Positions 22,094 through 32,453 of a stretch of 64,000 bases of DNA are shown here, piece after piece. The stretch is from Arbacia lixula (taxonomy: Eukaryota > Echinodermata > Echinoidea > Arbacioida > Arbaciidae). The notes below the pieces were generated by a model, which worked only from the letters and a program-made list of their open reading frames with translations, had not been told where the DNA came from and ran no database searches. A program made the position numbers and the translations under genes. The stretch's first letter is position 1; each line of letters begins with the position of its first letter. The stretch is from NCBI GenBank assembly GCA_963669155.1, contig OZ022582.1, positions 28,465,773 through 28,529,772 on the forward strand, in the 5' to 3' direction.

Positions 22094-24726
22094 TTTGTGT
22101 GTGTGGGTGAGGGAGAGAGAGAGAGAGAGGGGGGGGGGGGCGAATGAAGTGTGGGGCAGGAAGATAATGCCTACGAATGAAGGCGGGGCTCTTACCTCCC
22201 AGTGGCGGATGGGTACGTTGATGGGGTTGGAGTTGCCCTTCGGGAAGACGGAGGGGAAGGTGATGGTCTCATTTCGTGCCTTCAAGACGCCCGTCTGGTA
22301 CTGGCCGTACGCGCACCGGGGGATGCTGGGATCTCTGTACAGGGCGCTGAGAATTGTATTTTCACTCTCATGATATACTCACTATCATATCGCTTAGTTT
22401 GAATTGGGACGAATCGTATTGACACGTATTATAAAACATTTATACAAGCTACAGCGGAGGCATGAACAACTTCTAGATCAATTAGAAGAACAAGCTGAAA
22501 AGCACGATGCTAAATGCACCAAATTTCAAATCTCGTCGGTACGAGTCCAGCAAGGGCCATATCTTTTTTTTTTACACATTCCATGTACCTAGGATATTGG
22601 GAGGTTAATAATGTCTGTTAATGTGTTCACTAGTCAGTTTTATACGATTCACGCTTTTCGTGAAAACATTGGTGCGCTATATATCTACTAGATGTAAGAA
22701 AAATAAAAAGAAGTTACGGCTCGAATAAAGCTGCAAGTTTAATATCACTTAGTCAAAGAATATCACAATTTTTAGAACCTGGTTTTATCAATCATCATTC
22801 CTGTAGCAATCCTGAGAATGATTAATAAGATTTTCAAATTGACAAATTTAAACCGAAGAATGTGTTTGTATGAAATTATTGATTCAGAACACAAAGCCCA
22901 TTGTGCATCACACCTGCAAATCCACTTGCAACTGGCATCACAGTGTCATTGATAATGCATGTTGCTTCTGGCAGAAAAGAGGTTGTGGGTTGACACGTGT
23001 GATGCACAGTGGACATTGTTGTGTCTTGAATCAATTATCTCTCACACAAATTTTTAGGATCAAATTCGTCCAAACGTGAAAATTTCATTAAATATTCTAA
23101 GGATTATTACAAAAAAAAAATAATTGATGAAATTCCACAAAACCTGACATCATGTTACTTTCCAATGCTGAAATTTCATCTTGATTTAACTTTTAACTGT
23201 TCTGAAAATCATCATCATTTTTCAAAAGTGTCAACAGTTATTTAAAGATTTCCATTTTCTGTGTTTCTCCGTTTCATTTTCCCCTATCTTGTTTTCAGTC
23301 GCATTGTTGTGCTTAATAATGTGCGTTCATATGTTTGCTAAATATCTGTTTATCAATTATGTAATCTAGTTTGAACTTTCGTAAGCTACATTAATTCAGT
23401 TCTTGGGCTGTGATCGTGGATTTTTGTCATCAAAATAACCACAAGCTGTAGTCAGTAATGTAACTGTATCCCTGTATGGTATCATAGTTGATTTGGATGG
23501 ACAGTTTTCATCTTGCGAAGCGGTGCATATACTAAAACGTGGTAAGAATTCTTTTGTTCTGTAATTATGTTTTAATGTCGAGGGTCACAGCAGTATTTTT
23601 ACAGGAAATAAAACAATATAATCCCCTTCCCCGACTTTGTCATGATAATTGAATTTATTTGATCCATTTATTTAATGAAATAAACATATAGGCCTATGGA
23701 AGTTGGTCTTGTTAACAGTACTGACCTCTGGGCACCAGACATGCAGACCAACATATCGTAGTCACATGGTCTACACAGCATATCACAACAGCTGTAGTCC
23801 CACATCCTATTTCCTGGGTTGGTGAAGTTATCGAGGCGCATGGAGAACATGACGGCGCCATCACTCGGCGCAGCAATCTTGACAAGCAAATGAAATACAA
23901 CATTCCTATATATAGCCTATGTTTATAGAGGAAGCCCTTACATCGATGTTACCTATCATAATACTTTCATCATATATCTCTCAATGTGGTGATGTGTACT
24001 GTAATAACAATATTGTTCATCGATTTATTTGTATCTGAGCACAGCTTCCGTTACTGATTTCCATGCACCATTCTGTAGACGACTTTGAGACGATGGATTA
24101 ATAATCCATTCAGTAACTGTACATTACATAAACGAGTAAATCAAATATTGTGAACATTATGAAATATGATTATTCATATCAGAATAGACAAGGGAGAATT
24201 TAGGATCCTAACGTGAGGTTAAGGTGATAAACATGGAAATGCTTTGTATCTGGGTATACATACACAAAGAATTGTTCCTCGTTGAAAGCTTTATATTGAA
24301 AGCTTTGTATATATATGTGTCTATATCACAGGCGGATTACAGATTTCAGTACCATATGCTCATTGAATGTATAATCATTCATTTCACTTTTATGGAATGA
24401 TAAAGAGGTTTAAAAACATATTTTCATTGATTAGAAACACGGATATACCCCACCCCCGATTAGGTCAAATGTTATGACAAAATGAGAATACTTTTATGTA
24501 ATATATATTTCTATAATATTAAATATTTGGTTTGAAAGACTAAACTACACCAAACTGACTGGTCGAATATCATGTCACAACAATAGAAAAGTTTTCATAA
24601 ACATGATAGATTTGAAACATTGAAATAATTGAAGAGCAATCGACATACCTGCAAAAGTGCAACGACCAGAATGATCTTGAGGTAACTTAGAGAGATAAGT
24701 CCGTCCATTGATCCATGCATTCTCAT
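7440..24726 (-). CDS. DSL-domain (Notch-ligand-like) secreted mucin, complete 6-exon gene model
   Basis: Exons, 5' to 3' on the minus strand: 24726-24649, 23877-23726, 22346-22196, 17777-17614, 16311-16149, 15632-7440. They join in frame (78+152+151+164+163+8193 = 8,901 nt, 2,966 residues). Residues about 1-26 are a signal peptide. About 27-181 is an MNNL/C2-like Notch-ligand N-terminus with the CCD...C..CD...VC pattern. About 182-236 is a six-cysteine DSL domain. About 237-2966 is Ser/Thr/Pro-rich mucin with 9-residue and then 6-residue repeats and a tail with four cysteines. Known Delta/Jagged ligands follow DSL with EGF repeats and a transmembrane helix; neither is seen here, so the product is probably secreted or matrix-bound. 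A Notch interaction is possible through MNNL and DSL but unproven. The 3' end may continue by splicing (see the cysteine-rich ORF near 6.2 kb). The domain call is strong; the exact start and 3' end are less sure. Confidence 0.82.
7594..8345 (-). repeat. 18-bp coding minisatellite, TTVTTP type
   Basis: About 40 tandem 18-bp units encode the hexapeptide TTVTTP or TTITTP/TTATTP. Period and residue content differ from the upstream 27-bp block. The most distal units (7,620-7,870) are almost identical to each other, and units closer to 8,345 are more diverged. Confidence 0.9.
8400..12720 (-). repeat. 27-bp coding minisatellite, TTESTTPNV/TTESTTPTM type
   Basis: About 160 tandem 27-bp units have Glu-Ser in place of Glu-Phe. 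Units often alternate between an N-x-T-containing nonamer (PNV/PNM/LNM + T) and one without (PTM). Larger blocks of several units recur nearly verbatim, for example those around 10,020-10,300, 10,470-10,600 and 10,620-10,760, which indicates recent block duplication or gene conversion. Confidence 0.9.
12720..13660 (-). repeat. 27-bp coding minisatellite, TTEFTTPNM type
   Basis: About 34 tandem 27-bp units encode a nonapeptide with Glu-Phe at positions 3-4. The Glu-Phe codons are GAATTC on both strands, so an EcoRI site recurs in most units. Units vary at the last three residues (PNM, SNM, PDM, PNI). Confidence 0.9.
16149..16311 (-). CDS. DSL-mucin exon 5: DSL domain
   Basis: Acceptor GTGTAG|A, donor CAGAGG|GTACGG, 163 nt, phase 2 to phase 0. 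It begins LGVSYKVYCLHDFYGKNC and continues with TQHC, HYDCDPVTGQKIC and AGYFGLHC. Six cysteines at DSL spacing plus the YG, HY.CD and G.K.C signatures identify the Delta/Serrate/LAG-2 domain, which in family members contacts Notch. The next exon starts in phase 0, so the mucin follows the last DSL cysteine after only QR. Confidence 0.9.
16722..17190. repeat. TTCGGAATAACGAA-type foldback element, copy 1
   Basis: Left arm: multiple GTTCGTTATTCCGAAGG units. Right arm: the inverse CGAACCTTCGGAATAACG units. Ends near TAACCGAG. Lies in DSL-mucin intron 4. Confidence 0.8.
17614..17777 (-). CDS. DSL-mucin exon 4: MNNL domain, end
   Basis: Acceptor ATTCAG|GGT, donor TTTAG|GTAGGG, 164 nt, phase 0 to phase 2. 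It encodes RVSVFIIDRDNFKYDRDDVI, a beta strand and acidic loop like the end of the ligand C2 domain, then a linker (EVDTDWEVGVVKKGLF) leading to the DSL exon. Confidence 0.8.
17990..18528. repeat. TTCGGAATAACGAA-type foldback element, copy 2
   Basis: Same arms as copy 1, degenerate units, same right boundary (CTGTAACCGAG). Lies in DSL-mucin intron 3, just upstream of exon 4 on the coding strand. Confidence 0.8.
18640..18870. repeat. Dispersed repeat family I, copy 1
   Basis: Motifs GACAAACCTCGGACAA, TGGGTTACCATTAG and CGTATTGTT recur in order at 37,060-37,260, 53,830-54,070 and 54,385-54,560, with a fragment at 30,290-30,380. Confidence 0.6.
19060..19290. repeat. Intronic duplicated segment, copy 1
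   Basis: Shares GGTCTCGACTTGTTTAATCA and a near-identical stretch around 19,235-19,285 (ACTGTATATGAAAAACAGCC) with 21,010-21,230. It lies in DSL-mucin intron 3. Confidence 0.7.
20448..20585. repeat. (TG)n(TA)n(TG)n compound microsatellite
   Basis: TG, then about 22 TA units, then TG again. Lies in DSL-mucin intron 3. Confidence 0.9.
21008..21235. repeat. Intronic duplicated segment, copy 2
   Basis: Second copy of the segment at 19,060-19,290 in the same intron and orientation. The last 60 bp are almost unchanged while the middle is diverged. Confidence 0.7.
21612..22140. repeat. (GA)n tracts within the 238-bp tandem unit
   Basis: Three long (GA)n blocks (21,612-21,670; 21,815-21,910; 22,040-22,130), each with a neighbouring G-run. 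Confidence 0.9.
21690..22235 (-). repeat. Tandem copies of the exon 3 end plus donor site in DSL-mucin intron 3
   Basis: The exon 3 end and donor (CACTGGGAG|GTAAGA, exon edge 22196) recur with edges at 21958 and 21720, exactly 238 bp apart each. The copies include flanking (GA)n and G-runs but lack the exon's acceptor half, so they are partial pseudo-exons with intact donors (the 21720 copy has one changed base). Confidence 0.85.
22196..22346 (-). CDS. DSL-mucin exon 3: MNNL domain, middle
   Basis: Acceptor TTCTCAG|C, donor GGGAG|GTAAGA, 151 nt, phase 2 to phase 0. It encodes RCAYGQYQTG (the C-x-(Y/F)-G motif found in Notch-ligand N-termini), an N-glycosylation site (NET) and PINVPIRHWE. The 3' end and donor of this exon are copied twice downstream at 238-bp spacing. 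Confidence 0.8.
22760..23245. repeat. Palindromic element family A, copy in DSL-mucin intron 2
   Basis: Contains the family core (CATTGTGCATCACAC ... GTGTGATGCACA) with inverted half-arms and the end motif TTTTTCAAAAGTGTCAA. Confidence 0.7.
23726..23877 (-). CDS. DSL-mucin exon 2: MNNL domain, first part
   Basis: Acceptor TCAAG|ATT, donor CAGAG|GTCAGT, phase 0 to phase 2, 152 nt. It encodes GAVMFSMRLDNFTN, then CCDMLCRPCDYDMLVC. This is the beta-strand plus CCD...C..CD...VC signature of the N-terminal domain of Delta/Serrate/Jagged ligands. The paralogous exon at 1757-1908 has the same length and phase. Confidence 0.85.
24649..24726 (-). CDS. DSL-mucin exon 1: signal peptide
   Basis: The first in-frame ATG is at 24726; further in-frame ATGs lie at 24720 and 24708. 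The exon encodes 26 residues ending in a hydrophobic core (LKIILVVALLQ). It ends CAG|GTATGT in phase 0. The matching exon of the neighbouring paralogue is also 78 nt and phase 0, which supports this start. Confidence 0.75.
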
Positions 24727-26014
24727 TGTGATGACAATGGGAAAACGTTCCAGAAACAATCTCTGTCACGTGACTCGATCTCACTCCAGTTGTATAACCA
24801 TGCTATTGGATTCCACAAAGTCTTTCTGGTTGCAGAAAATTGACACAGGTCACTGTGGCGGTAACTTCACGGCCAATGTAAATATGAACGCATTAGCATT
24901 GATTGTCTGTGAATGATGACTGATTATTTCTTAACTCTTCGGGTAACAATGGCACTTGTTCGCACCAGTAAATACAGGATACTCCCATAGAGCAGCTCTT
25001 GGCCTGGCACAGCAGGAGCTAATAGCAAAGCCTTGAAAGTAGACAACTTTAGTGACTTAAGACATTTGGTAGTGTCTTAAAAAAACTAAGCGCAAGATTC
25101 TGGAATTGATCTCCGATGACTTGTCCAGCCTTTCGCACAGAGAAGCGTAAATAAAGATGTAACTTTAGATGGAAGATGGAAGTATTGTTACGTAACCGTC
25201 ACCATTGCTCCAATCATCTCGACTACCAGTTTTATACAAGTTGATACAGCACCGAATGCGAAACACTTGATGTGTCACTAAATAGTCTGGATTCAAATGA
25301 GAGAAATCAACGATGTATTACACACCATGTTGTGGTAACATTCTTTGTATTATCATGGTTTACTAGTCGTACGCATGGTGAACAGAATAACACATTAACC
25401 TACTCTACTTTCATAATTCAACTTCACTCCTAATTAGACGGAATTTCAATGTCTCGCCTTAATGGGTGGGTCCTACAAGGTTGATATTCTGGCTCGACTG
25501 TTGACTGCCCGATATTTAGTCTGCGTAATCTACCTGTGCGCCTGCTATAGGGCGGGTTACCTGGCACGCCCTCTCTAAGTGTTTACACATGTTTAGAGGA
25601 TCTTGAGGAAAAATTGGCAGTGATATGCCAAGGAACGTAAAGTTAATGAACCCGTGCCAGAAGGAAGTTGTTAAGTAATCAATAAAGTTGGTCCGTCTGA
25701 TGGGAGTTACCATGTAACAATAATAACCTTAAGAATGGCTAATAGAAGTAGTAATGAAAAAATGCCGTGTTTTGTTGACGATTATGCATTATGTACGGAT
25801 AGATATAGTTATAATTTGTCTAAATTTATTGCTGGTGAAGTTGTGGGGTAGGTGGAGTGTTGCGATGATATTGAATTTAGACACATGTGTGTATTATGAT
25901 GCTTACATGTTGTATCATTGCTTTTCTCTTCAAAATCTAAGTGAACTTTTCCTCTCATGATTGAATCGATCATGTTGACAATATGGTAATGATGATCATC
26001 ATGATAAGAGCGCT

Positions 26015-26045
<31 letters not shown>

Positions 26046-28821
26046 CAATTGAAGCCATTCTAAATGGTAACGTTGACAGTAACTCTACTAACAATAGAGT
26101 AAAATCAATAGATTGATGCAAATGATATATAACTGTTATTAATGACTAGAAGAATACAAATGACAATTATCAGCATCAAAAGGCCGATGACTTGATATTC
26201 ATGTGTTTACTGGTTTACACGCACAATAAACGATCTACGAACATATATATAATGTACTGTATTGTAATTAGGAGATGTAAAAAAAACCCAATAAGGGCTC
26301 CTGCCTTATTCATGAGGGCGAGTTTTTTTTCTTTTTCTCCTCTTCCCTTTTTTTGAATCAAGCAACCTTTTATTACATCTATCCCCCAATGTTCAAGTTT
26401 GGCAGACACTAAAGGGCAATTAAGAAGTGATAAACGCAATCACTTCCCACCTAACGTGTACCGATGACGGCTCATAATTTGCCTGATAATGCATGTACCA
26501 CTACGCAAAGCACTCACTTCATATATTCCTTCTTTCTTTCACGTTACCATGGCGACCAGGTCTGGTGGGTGAGTGATAACGATATGCCAAGAACAGAGAA
26601 ACGTTTAGTTTTTTTTTACGCCAGGCATCCTCATGTGGTTGATCAGTTTCTTTTATGATAATACTCATGGGTTACCAATTAATTACCACGAAACAACTTA
26701 AACATTCTGATAATTTGTTGTTTATTTCATTGACAATGGTAGAACGATCACAACATATAATATATACAACATGATTACATTAACACACTTGGAATGTTTT
26801 ATTTACCATGTCCTCTGAAACAAAAAGCTTATGCTAGTAATTGAAAAATAAATTGATTTTTTTTTCATAACAAAAGCGCTTAAGGACAAAACAAAGTAAA
26901 TTGGTACATGCTGCTTGCTATGATTATCTGACACGTTACCACTCACCAATGGACATGTCTTAAATAATTAAACAGGTGGATCATATCCAATTTCAGTCAA
27001 AATATGAATAAAATGTTAGATATTACACTGAACGACCTTGGTCATGGAGTAATATTTGTAGCAAGGTAGTGTCATGTAAAAGAAGAGAACTTGAGACCAT
27101 CTAGGAGGAATGTGTATACACTGTTGGACAGGGGGTTTATACATGTACGAACCTGCATGGCTAGTGGGTATCGTTGTCTTAAGTTAAAACGACAATGTGA
27201 AATAGAATAGACTTTGACCTACAGAATGCTGAATTAAAATCTTCCTGTCTGATTCAACACCGATACAAAGTATATTTTATCATTTTAATCATGATGGTGT
27301 TGGTCATTCATTTTGAACATACTTTCAACAAAGACTTGACACATATGTTGATCAACAAAACTCAACAAATAATTCCATATGCATGTGACGTCGTAGTTCA
27401 ATACCCAATATACCTCTCAATAATATACACGTATTGCCCATCTTAATTTGTAGCATTATTCAACGACAAATGGTATACAATATTATGAAAATCTAAATAC
27501 GTAATGCGAAAATATGTGCCGTAAAAACATTGATAGATAAATAAATCGAACAGGCAGTTGAGAGTAAACAATCGTGTTAACAACGTTGATTATTACAACA
27601 AACTTTCTTTAGTAATTTCACGATTTGGCAAATATATCATGTGATAATTGATTTCTCCAACGTAAATATGAACATCAGATTTTTTTCTTGCAAAAATGTG
27701 AATTGTACTTCCTATAATTGTCAAACTTTGAACCATATTGACATCTCCCCAGAAGGCTTGATATTATGTTCTTAAGCCCTCCCATTACCATAGGGCATAG
27801 AAATGTGTAAAGACTAAATTGCCTTCTCATGGTTTGGCACTAAGAGGGTTAACAGAAGTTCTTTTTTAAATTCTTGAAATCATGAAATAACAATGAAAAT
27901 GACCTTTCTGTAAACAAGGAGTTTCATTTTGAACTCAAATAAATTTACACCAAGACAAAAAAGTGACCATAAATTGGATGATCATATGTTTCTTCATATT
28001 AACATATATACTACTTGAGATGAATGTAATTGATTGTCTTATAAAAACACGCAGCATTGTAGACAAAACTAAATTCAAATCACACTATCACAAATATACA
28101 TTAAGAAAAGTTTATCAAACTCCATTGTAATGAAAAATATACTTATTCATGTAAATTTCCTATTCCTGAAAATAATTTGATCAAGCAATTATGATATACC
28201 ATAACATATATCTGAAAAATACACCCCTTTCCTTAATTCTGAAGGTCGTATGAAGGTCACCGATTATCGTACAACCATACGTCGTAAGAGAAACACGCCA
28301 CCACGGGGAACTATGGCCAATGTGATTTCTACACACACGTAGGTTGTGGGCGTACTTGGAGTTTGCTTTAGGGATAAGCGCATGCGCGAACAAAGTCACG
28401 TGGGCCTGTCTCCCAGACGACTCTACCTCTCTATTTGCCAGTTCGAATATTGCTCCAATCAATTATTGTGTTGTTGGTGCCAAATAAATCGCGCTGACTC
28501 ATTTCTTCATAATTTCGCAAAATTCTCCACAAATATTGCAGTCGATTTTCTAATGCAATGTAACGATATATGATGATTATAAACAAATATACTTTACAAT
28601 GATGGTGAACCATCTTTCTATTCTTCTGCTCCACCTCCTCCCTCTTGCGCTGGAATTCCTTCACACAGGTACCGATCAGTATCTGGACCGTATGGTATGT
28701 CCCTCAGCTACAATTAACCCCCATAGTGAACTAAACACAACAACAACAACTACAAGAACAACAAAAGTACGCCCCCAAGCAAAATAGCATTACTTTTTAT
28801 TGAAGAGATTTTGAGCAACTT
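24727..28821. other. 5' flank of the DSL-mucin gene, no supported gene
   Basis: AT-rich sequence without a recognisable exon. A 5' UTR exon or promoter of the DSL-mucin gene may lie here but no clear core promoter element was identified. Confidence 0.5.
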
Positions 28822-29441
28822 AAAGGTTCCCTGTCATCAAAATGTATGTCGACTTATGTTGATGCAAGATAATATGTACATAATAAAATCACTAACTGTT
28901 AAATGGAAATATGTGTCCTATATTTTAAAATAATTCTTCTTTATTTTCTCTCAGCACTGATAAGCCCCGCCTCCAAAATATCCTCGAACTGAAGATTCCC
29001 CTTATGACATCATCAAAGGGAGAAATTAGCAGGATAATAAGCAGAATTTATGCACAAACTAAACATTACAATGACTACCTCCACCTGCCCACAAGAGCAT
29101 CACATGTCTTCACACAATACCATCTAACAACCTTTCATGAGGGAATAATCGTTTCCTTATTTCAGAAATGTGCTAGCTATGTGATGGTATTATAAGCACT
29201 TGCACGTAGTCATTGCAATGTTTATTATCCTGCTAATTTCTACCTTTGATGATGTCACATTGGGAATCTTGAGTTGGAGGATATTTTGGAGACGGGGCTT
29301 ATCAGTGCTGAGAAAAAAATATAGAAAAATTATTGTAAAATAGAGGACACATATTCCCATTGAGCAGTTAGTGATTTTGTTATATACATATTAAGTTGCA
29401 TAAACAGAAGTCAACATATATTTTGATGACAGGGACCCTAT
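28822..29441. mobile_element. Long palindromic element (about 620 bp)
   Basis: Inverted ends AGGTTCCCTGTCATCAAAAT and ATTTTGATGACAGGGACCCT. The arms stay paired through GAAATTAGCAGGATAATAA and its inverse near 29,225-29,245. No coding region. It lies between the DSL-mucin gene and gene A. Confidence 0.75.
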
Positions 29442-29445
29442 AACC

Positions 29446-30015
29446 TGGCAGGATTGTTTCGTCACCTATTGACAAACGACCATGTAAAAATCACATTAAT
29501 CCACTCAGGCATGCATGAGTGAGCACATATTAAAGGCAAAATTGTCAATTTTCAAAAGTAACAAGGGTAATTTTTGGATTCTGTCATATACATTTTTAAT
29601 GAATTCCATTTCTGGTGGATAATTTATGTCATTTCATTGTTTATCATCCATCTCTCGACACACTAAGACCTATCCCAACACTGAACCCATTGTTCTGGTT
29701 GAATAAGTTTGAAACTTTTAGAAACTTGTTATTTTTGTGAAGAAACGAAACACTGGATAGTTTGGCAACGATGTAACATGACCTGTTATATGAACATAAG
29801 AAGTAATTTTCGTGTCATGGTTGAGTGAATACACTTTAAAAAATGCACAGGAAATGCCAAAAATGTACTGTTAAAACTGCAAAAAAACAATCACCCTTGT
29901 GACTTTTGAAAAGTCACATTTTTGCCTTTAGCGTTTGCTCATTCCTGCATGACTGCACCGATCAAAATCATTTTCTCATGAAAGTTAGCCAATTAATGTA
30001 GCAACACCCCTGCCA
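29446..30015. mobile_element. TIR element TGGCAGG...CCTGCCA with long arms
   Basis: Inverted arms of roughly 150-200 bp: CATGCATGAGTGAGCA at left and its near-inverse at right, and AAAGGCAAAATTGTCA at left and its near-inverse at right. It directly abuts the palindromic element ending at 29,441. Confidence 0.7.
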
Positions 30016-30371
30016 AATCATTTTGTCAATAACCTCCTGGTTAAAAAGTTATGGGGTTGAGAAAAATGGGAGACTTACTTTTTTGTTGTGTTTGTATCAT
30101 TAGGCAGCAAGCTAACATTTTGTTTTTAAAGATGTTTTTCATTATTTCCTCTCAAATCAATTGAACAAATCATTCTTAATAAACTTGATATATTGTACAT
30201 TGACATTTTGAAATAAACATAAAGATGAAGGACGATACCTGTTTTGAAGAATAGGCAGCTATCATTATTAACTCACGACTTTCCCCCTAACTGGCATATT
30301 ACCGCGTTATTACATTCATTTGTACTTCGTAATCCAGTTGCAATGGGAGGATCGCACTCTGAAGTATAATT

Positions 30372-30992
30372 ATGTTTAAAGACATGGATATCCAGGAGGT
30401 ACTCGTTATTCCGAAGGCTCGTTATTCCGAAGGTTCGTTTTTACGAAGGTTCACCATTCCGAAGGTTCGTTATTCTGAAAGTTCGTTAGTCCAAAAACAA
30501 AATAAGGTTCGTTATTCCGAAGGTTCGTCCGAAAAAGAAATACGGTTCGTTATTCCGAAGGGTCGTTTGTCCGAAGACGTAAAAAGGTTCGTTAGTCTGA
30601 AGGTTCGTCACGAGAGAGACGTTTACAGGACACCATGTGTAAAGTCCTGGAAGGACTGAGATGAGAATAGGTGCATAGAATTGGAGGTGAATTGGAAAGG
30701 CGAGAAAGTGGAGATTTAAAAGTAGAATATTCTTTCGAAATGAGTGTAGTCCTGAAACGGACTTTAAACCAGATGAGTAGAAAGGTAGACTCGACGTTTC
30801 GAACAGACTGACTGTCCGTCTTCACTCCTGAAGACGGACAGTCAATCTTTTTCGTTCTCGGAATAACGAACATCGAGGTATAGGCAATTTACGTGTTTCG
30901 GAATTACGAACCTTCGGAATAACGCACCTTCGGACTAAAGAACCTTCGGAATATGATCTGTAACCGGATATCCATCCTTTTGAACAAGGTTC
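30372..30992. repeat. TTCGGAATAACGAA-type foldback element, copy 3, with hairpin core
   Basis: Left-arm units 30,400-30,610 and right-arm units 30,845-30,960 flank a unique 230-bp centre. That centre contains a perfect 16-bp inverted repeat (TGACTGTCCGTCTTCA, 4-nt loop CTCC). Outer ends carry inverted GGATATCC-containing flanks. Confidence 0.75.
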
Positions 30993-31269
30993 GAATCTGC
31001 AACTCAATACTCATGATTGGCAGAGCTCTGCCCTTAACAATGTGATGCATACGCGATTGCGTTATGTACACCTGGATTATACAATAGGTCATGAATATTT
31101 ATAAGCATGCTTACATTTCAGCTTTCGCTAATGAACTCTTTTTTTTAAGTGCGTCTCATGAGGACAAGCGAATATGAAATTTGATACTTTTTGAGATGAA
31201 AATACTTGTTTTGGCGCTTTTGAGCACGTTTATCTTATACATGTAGTAACGTTTCCAGCATTTTTTTTA

Positions 31270-31765
31270 ATGGAATATGATGCGGAACAGTATGAAATTC
31301 CTTGAAATGTTTAATGAGATTTTAACTTTTTGACAAATTTGGATCTGAAAATTTGTGTCTATCAGATAATTATTTCAGAACACAACAATGCTCATTGTGC
31401 ATCACACATGCCAACTCACAACTTCTTTTCTGCTAGAAGCATCATGCATTATCAATGACACTGTGATGGAAGTTGCTAGTGGATTAACAGGTGTGATACA
31501 CAATGGTCATTGTCGTGTTTTGAATTAATTATCTTATACACGCACATTTTGAGGACCAAATTTGTTTAAAAGCAAAAATCTCCTTATATATTCCAAGAAT
31601 CGTTACAAGAAAAGTAATCAATGAAATGTCACAAAACCTGTCTATGAAAAATTTGACATCCCTTGACTGTTTGGTGTATCAATGTCAGCGTGATTTGAGT
31701 TGAAACTGATTTTTAATAATGTTTCAAAAGTGTAAACTGTTTTTTTTAACACTTAGTACTTAGTC
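31270..31765. repeat. Palindromic element family A, intergenic copy
   Basis: Inverted arms around ATCATGCATTATCAATGACA; right end TTTAACACTTAGTA. It lies between gene A and the DSL-mucin gene. Confidence 0.75.
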
Positions 31766-32331
31766 CGTCCTCACTCGTTCTCCTTACGCATTTCTGGAAT
31801 ATTTCTTTTAATGTTCATTAACATTATTCAAATACAAGGTGTTTATAACTGCTTATGCACTGCTGTGTTATGCTGCAACCAGAGTTCCTGGTGAGTGGAG
31901 CACATAGCTCACTGACGGGGCTACCCTGATAAAGCGATGACTCGATATATATGATGTCAACACAATCGAATAATTGACACGGATTCAAGTACTATCTTCA
32001 AATAACATGCAATCATTTGAGTATTCGGATGATTCTGAAAAAGAATCACTGCTATGTCTTAGTATCATCCTCTTCCATTCACAATCTCCGTGCTAGTTAG
32101 AGAATAAGACTACCTGCTAATGCCTGAATGATTCGAATAGCTAGGATTTGTTTGATGGTTCATGTGATTTACACACGGTCGAGTACTAGAAAACAAATCC
32201 TTGCTATTATGATGTAACCGTTATCCTGCATCCATTCTCTTCAAGGCCCGCTGGTCGGTCGCTGTGGTGGAGAGTCCTCATATCACCTCTTTGGAATGTC
32301 TCAACTTCTGCATTCCTTCGGCTAGAATCCT

Positions 32332-32453
32332 TCACCGTCGTCCAGCTAGTCTGGTGTGGTAGAAGTAGGTCGAGTGGAACAACAGGTCCCCGACCTCAAA
32401 GAAAGTCAGGATGCTACCACCCAGCCACAGTCCCAGAGATCCACCGATGTCAC
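32332..32453 (-). CDS. DEG/ENaC gene A exon 11: TM2, pore and stop
   Basis: Acceptor GATTTCCAG|GT, 122 nt, TGA at 32332-32334. It encodes DIGGSLGLWLGGSILTFFE, then VGDLLFHSTYFY and a very short basic C-terminus LAGRR. The selectivity filter reads Gly-Gly-Ser rather than the usual Gly-Ala/Ser-Ser. No long cytosolic tail and no PY motif are present. Confidence 0.9.

Noticed and set aside
21553-22285. Ser/Leu-rich minus-strand ORFs
   Set aside because: (GA)n tracts and copies of the exon 3 end read in wrong frames; only 22196-22346 is a supported exon.
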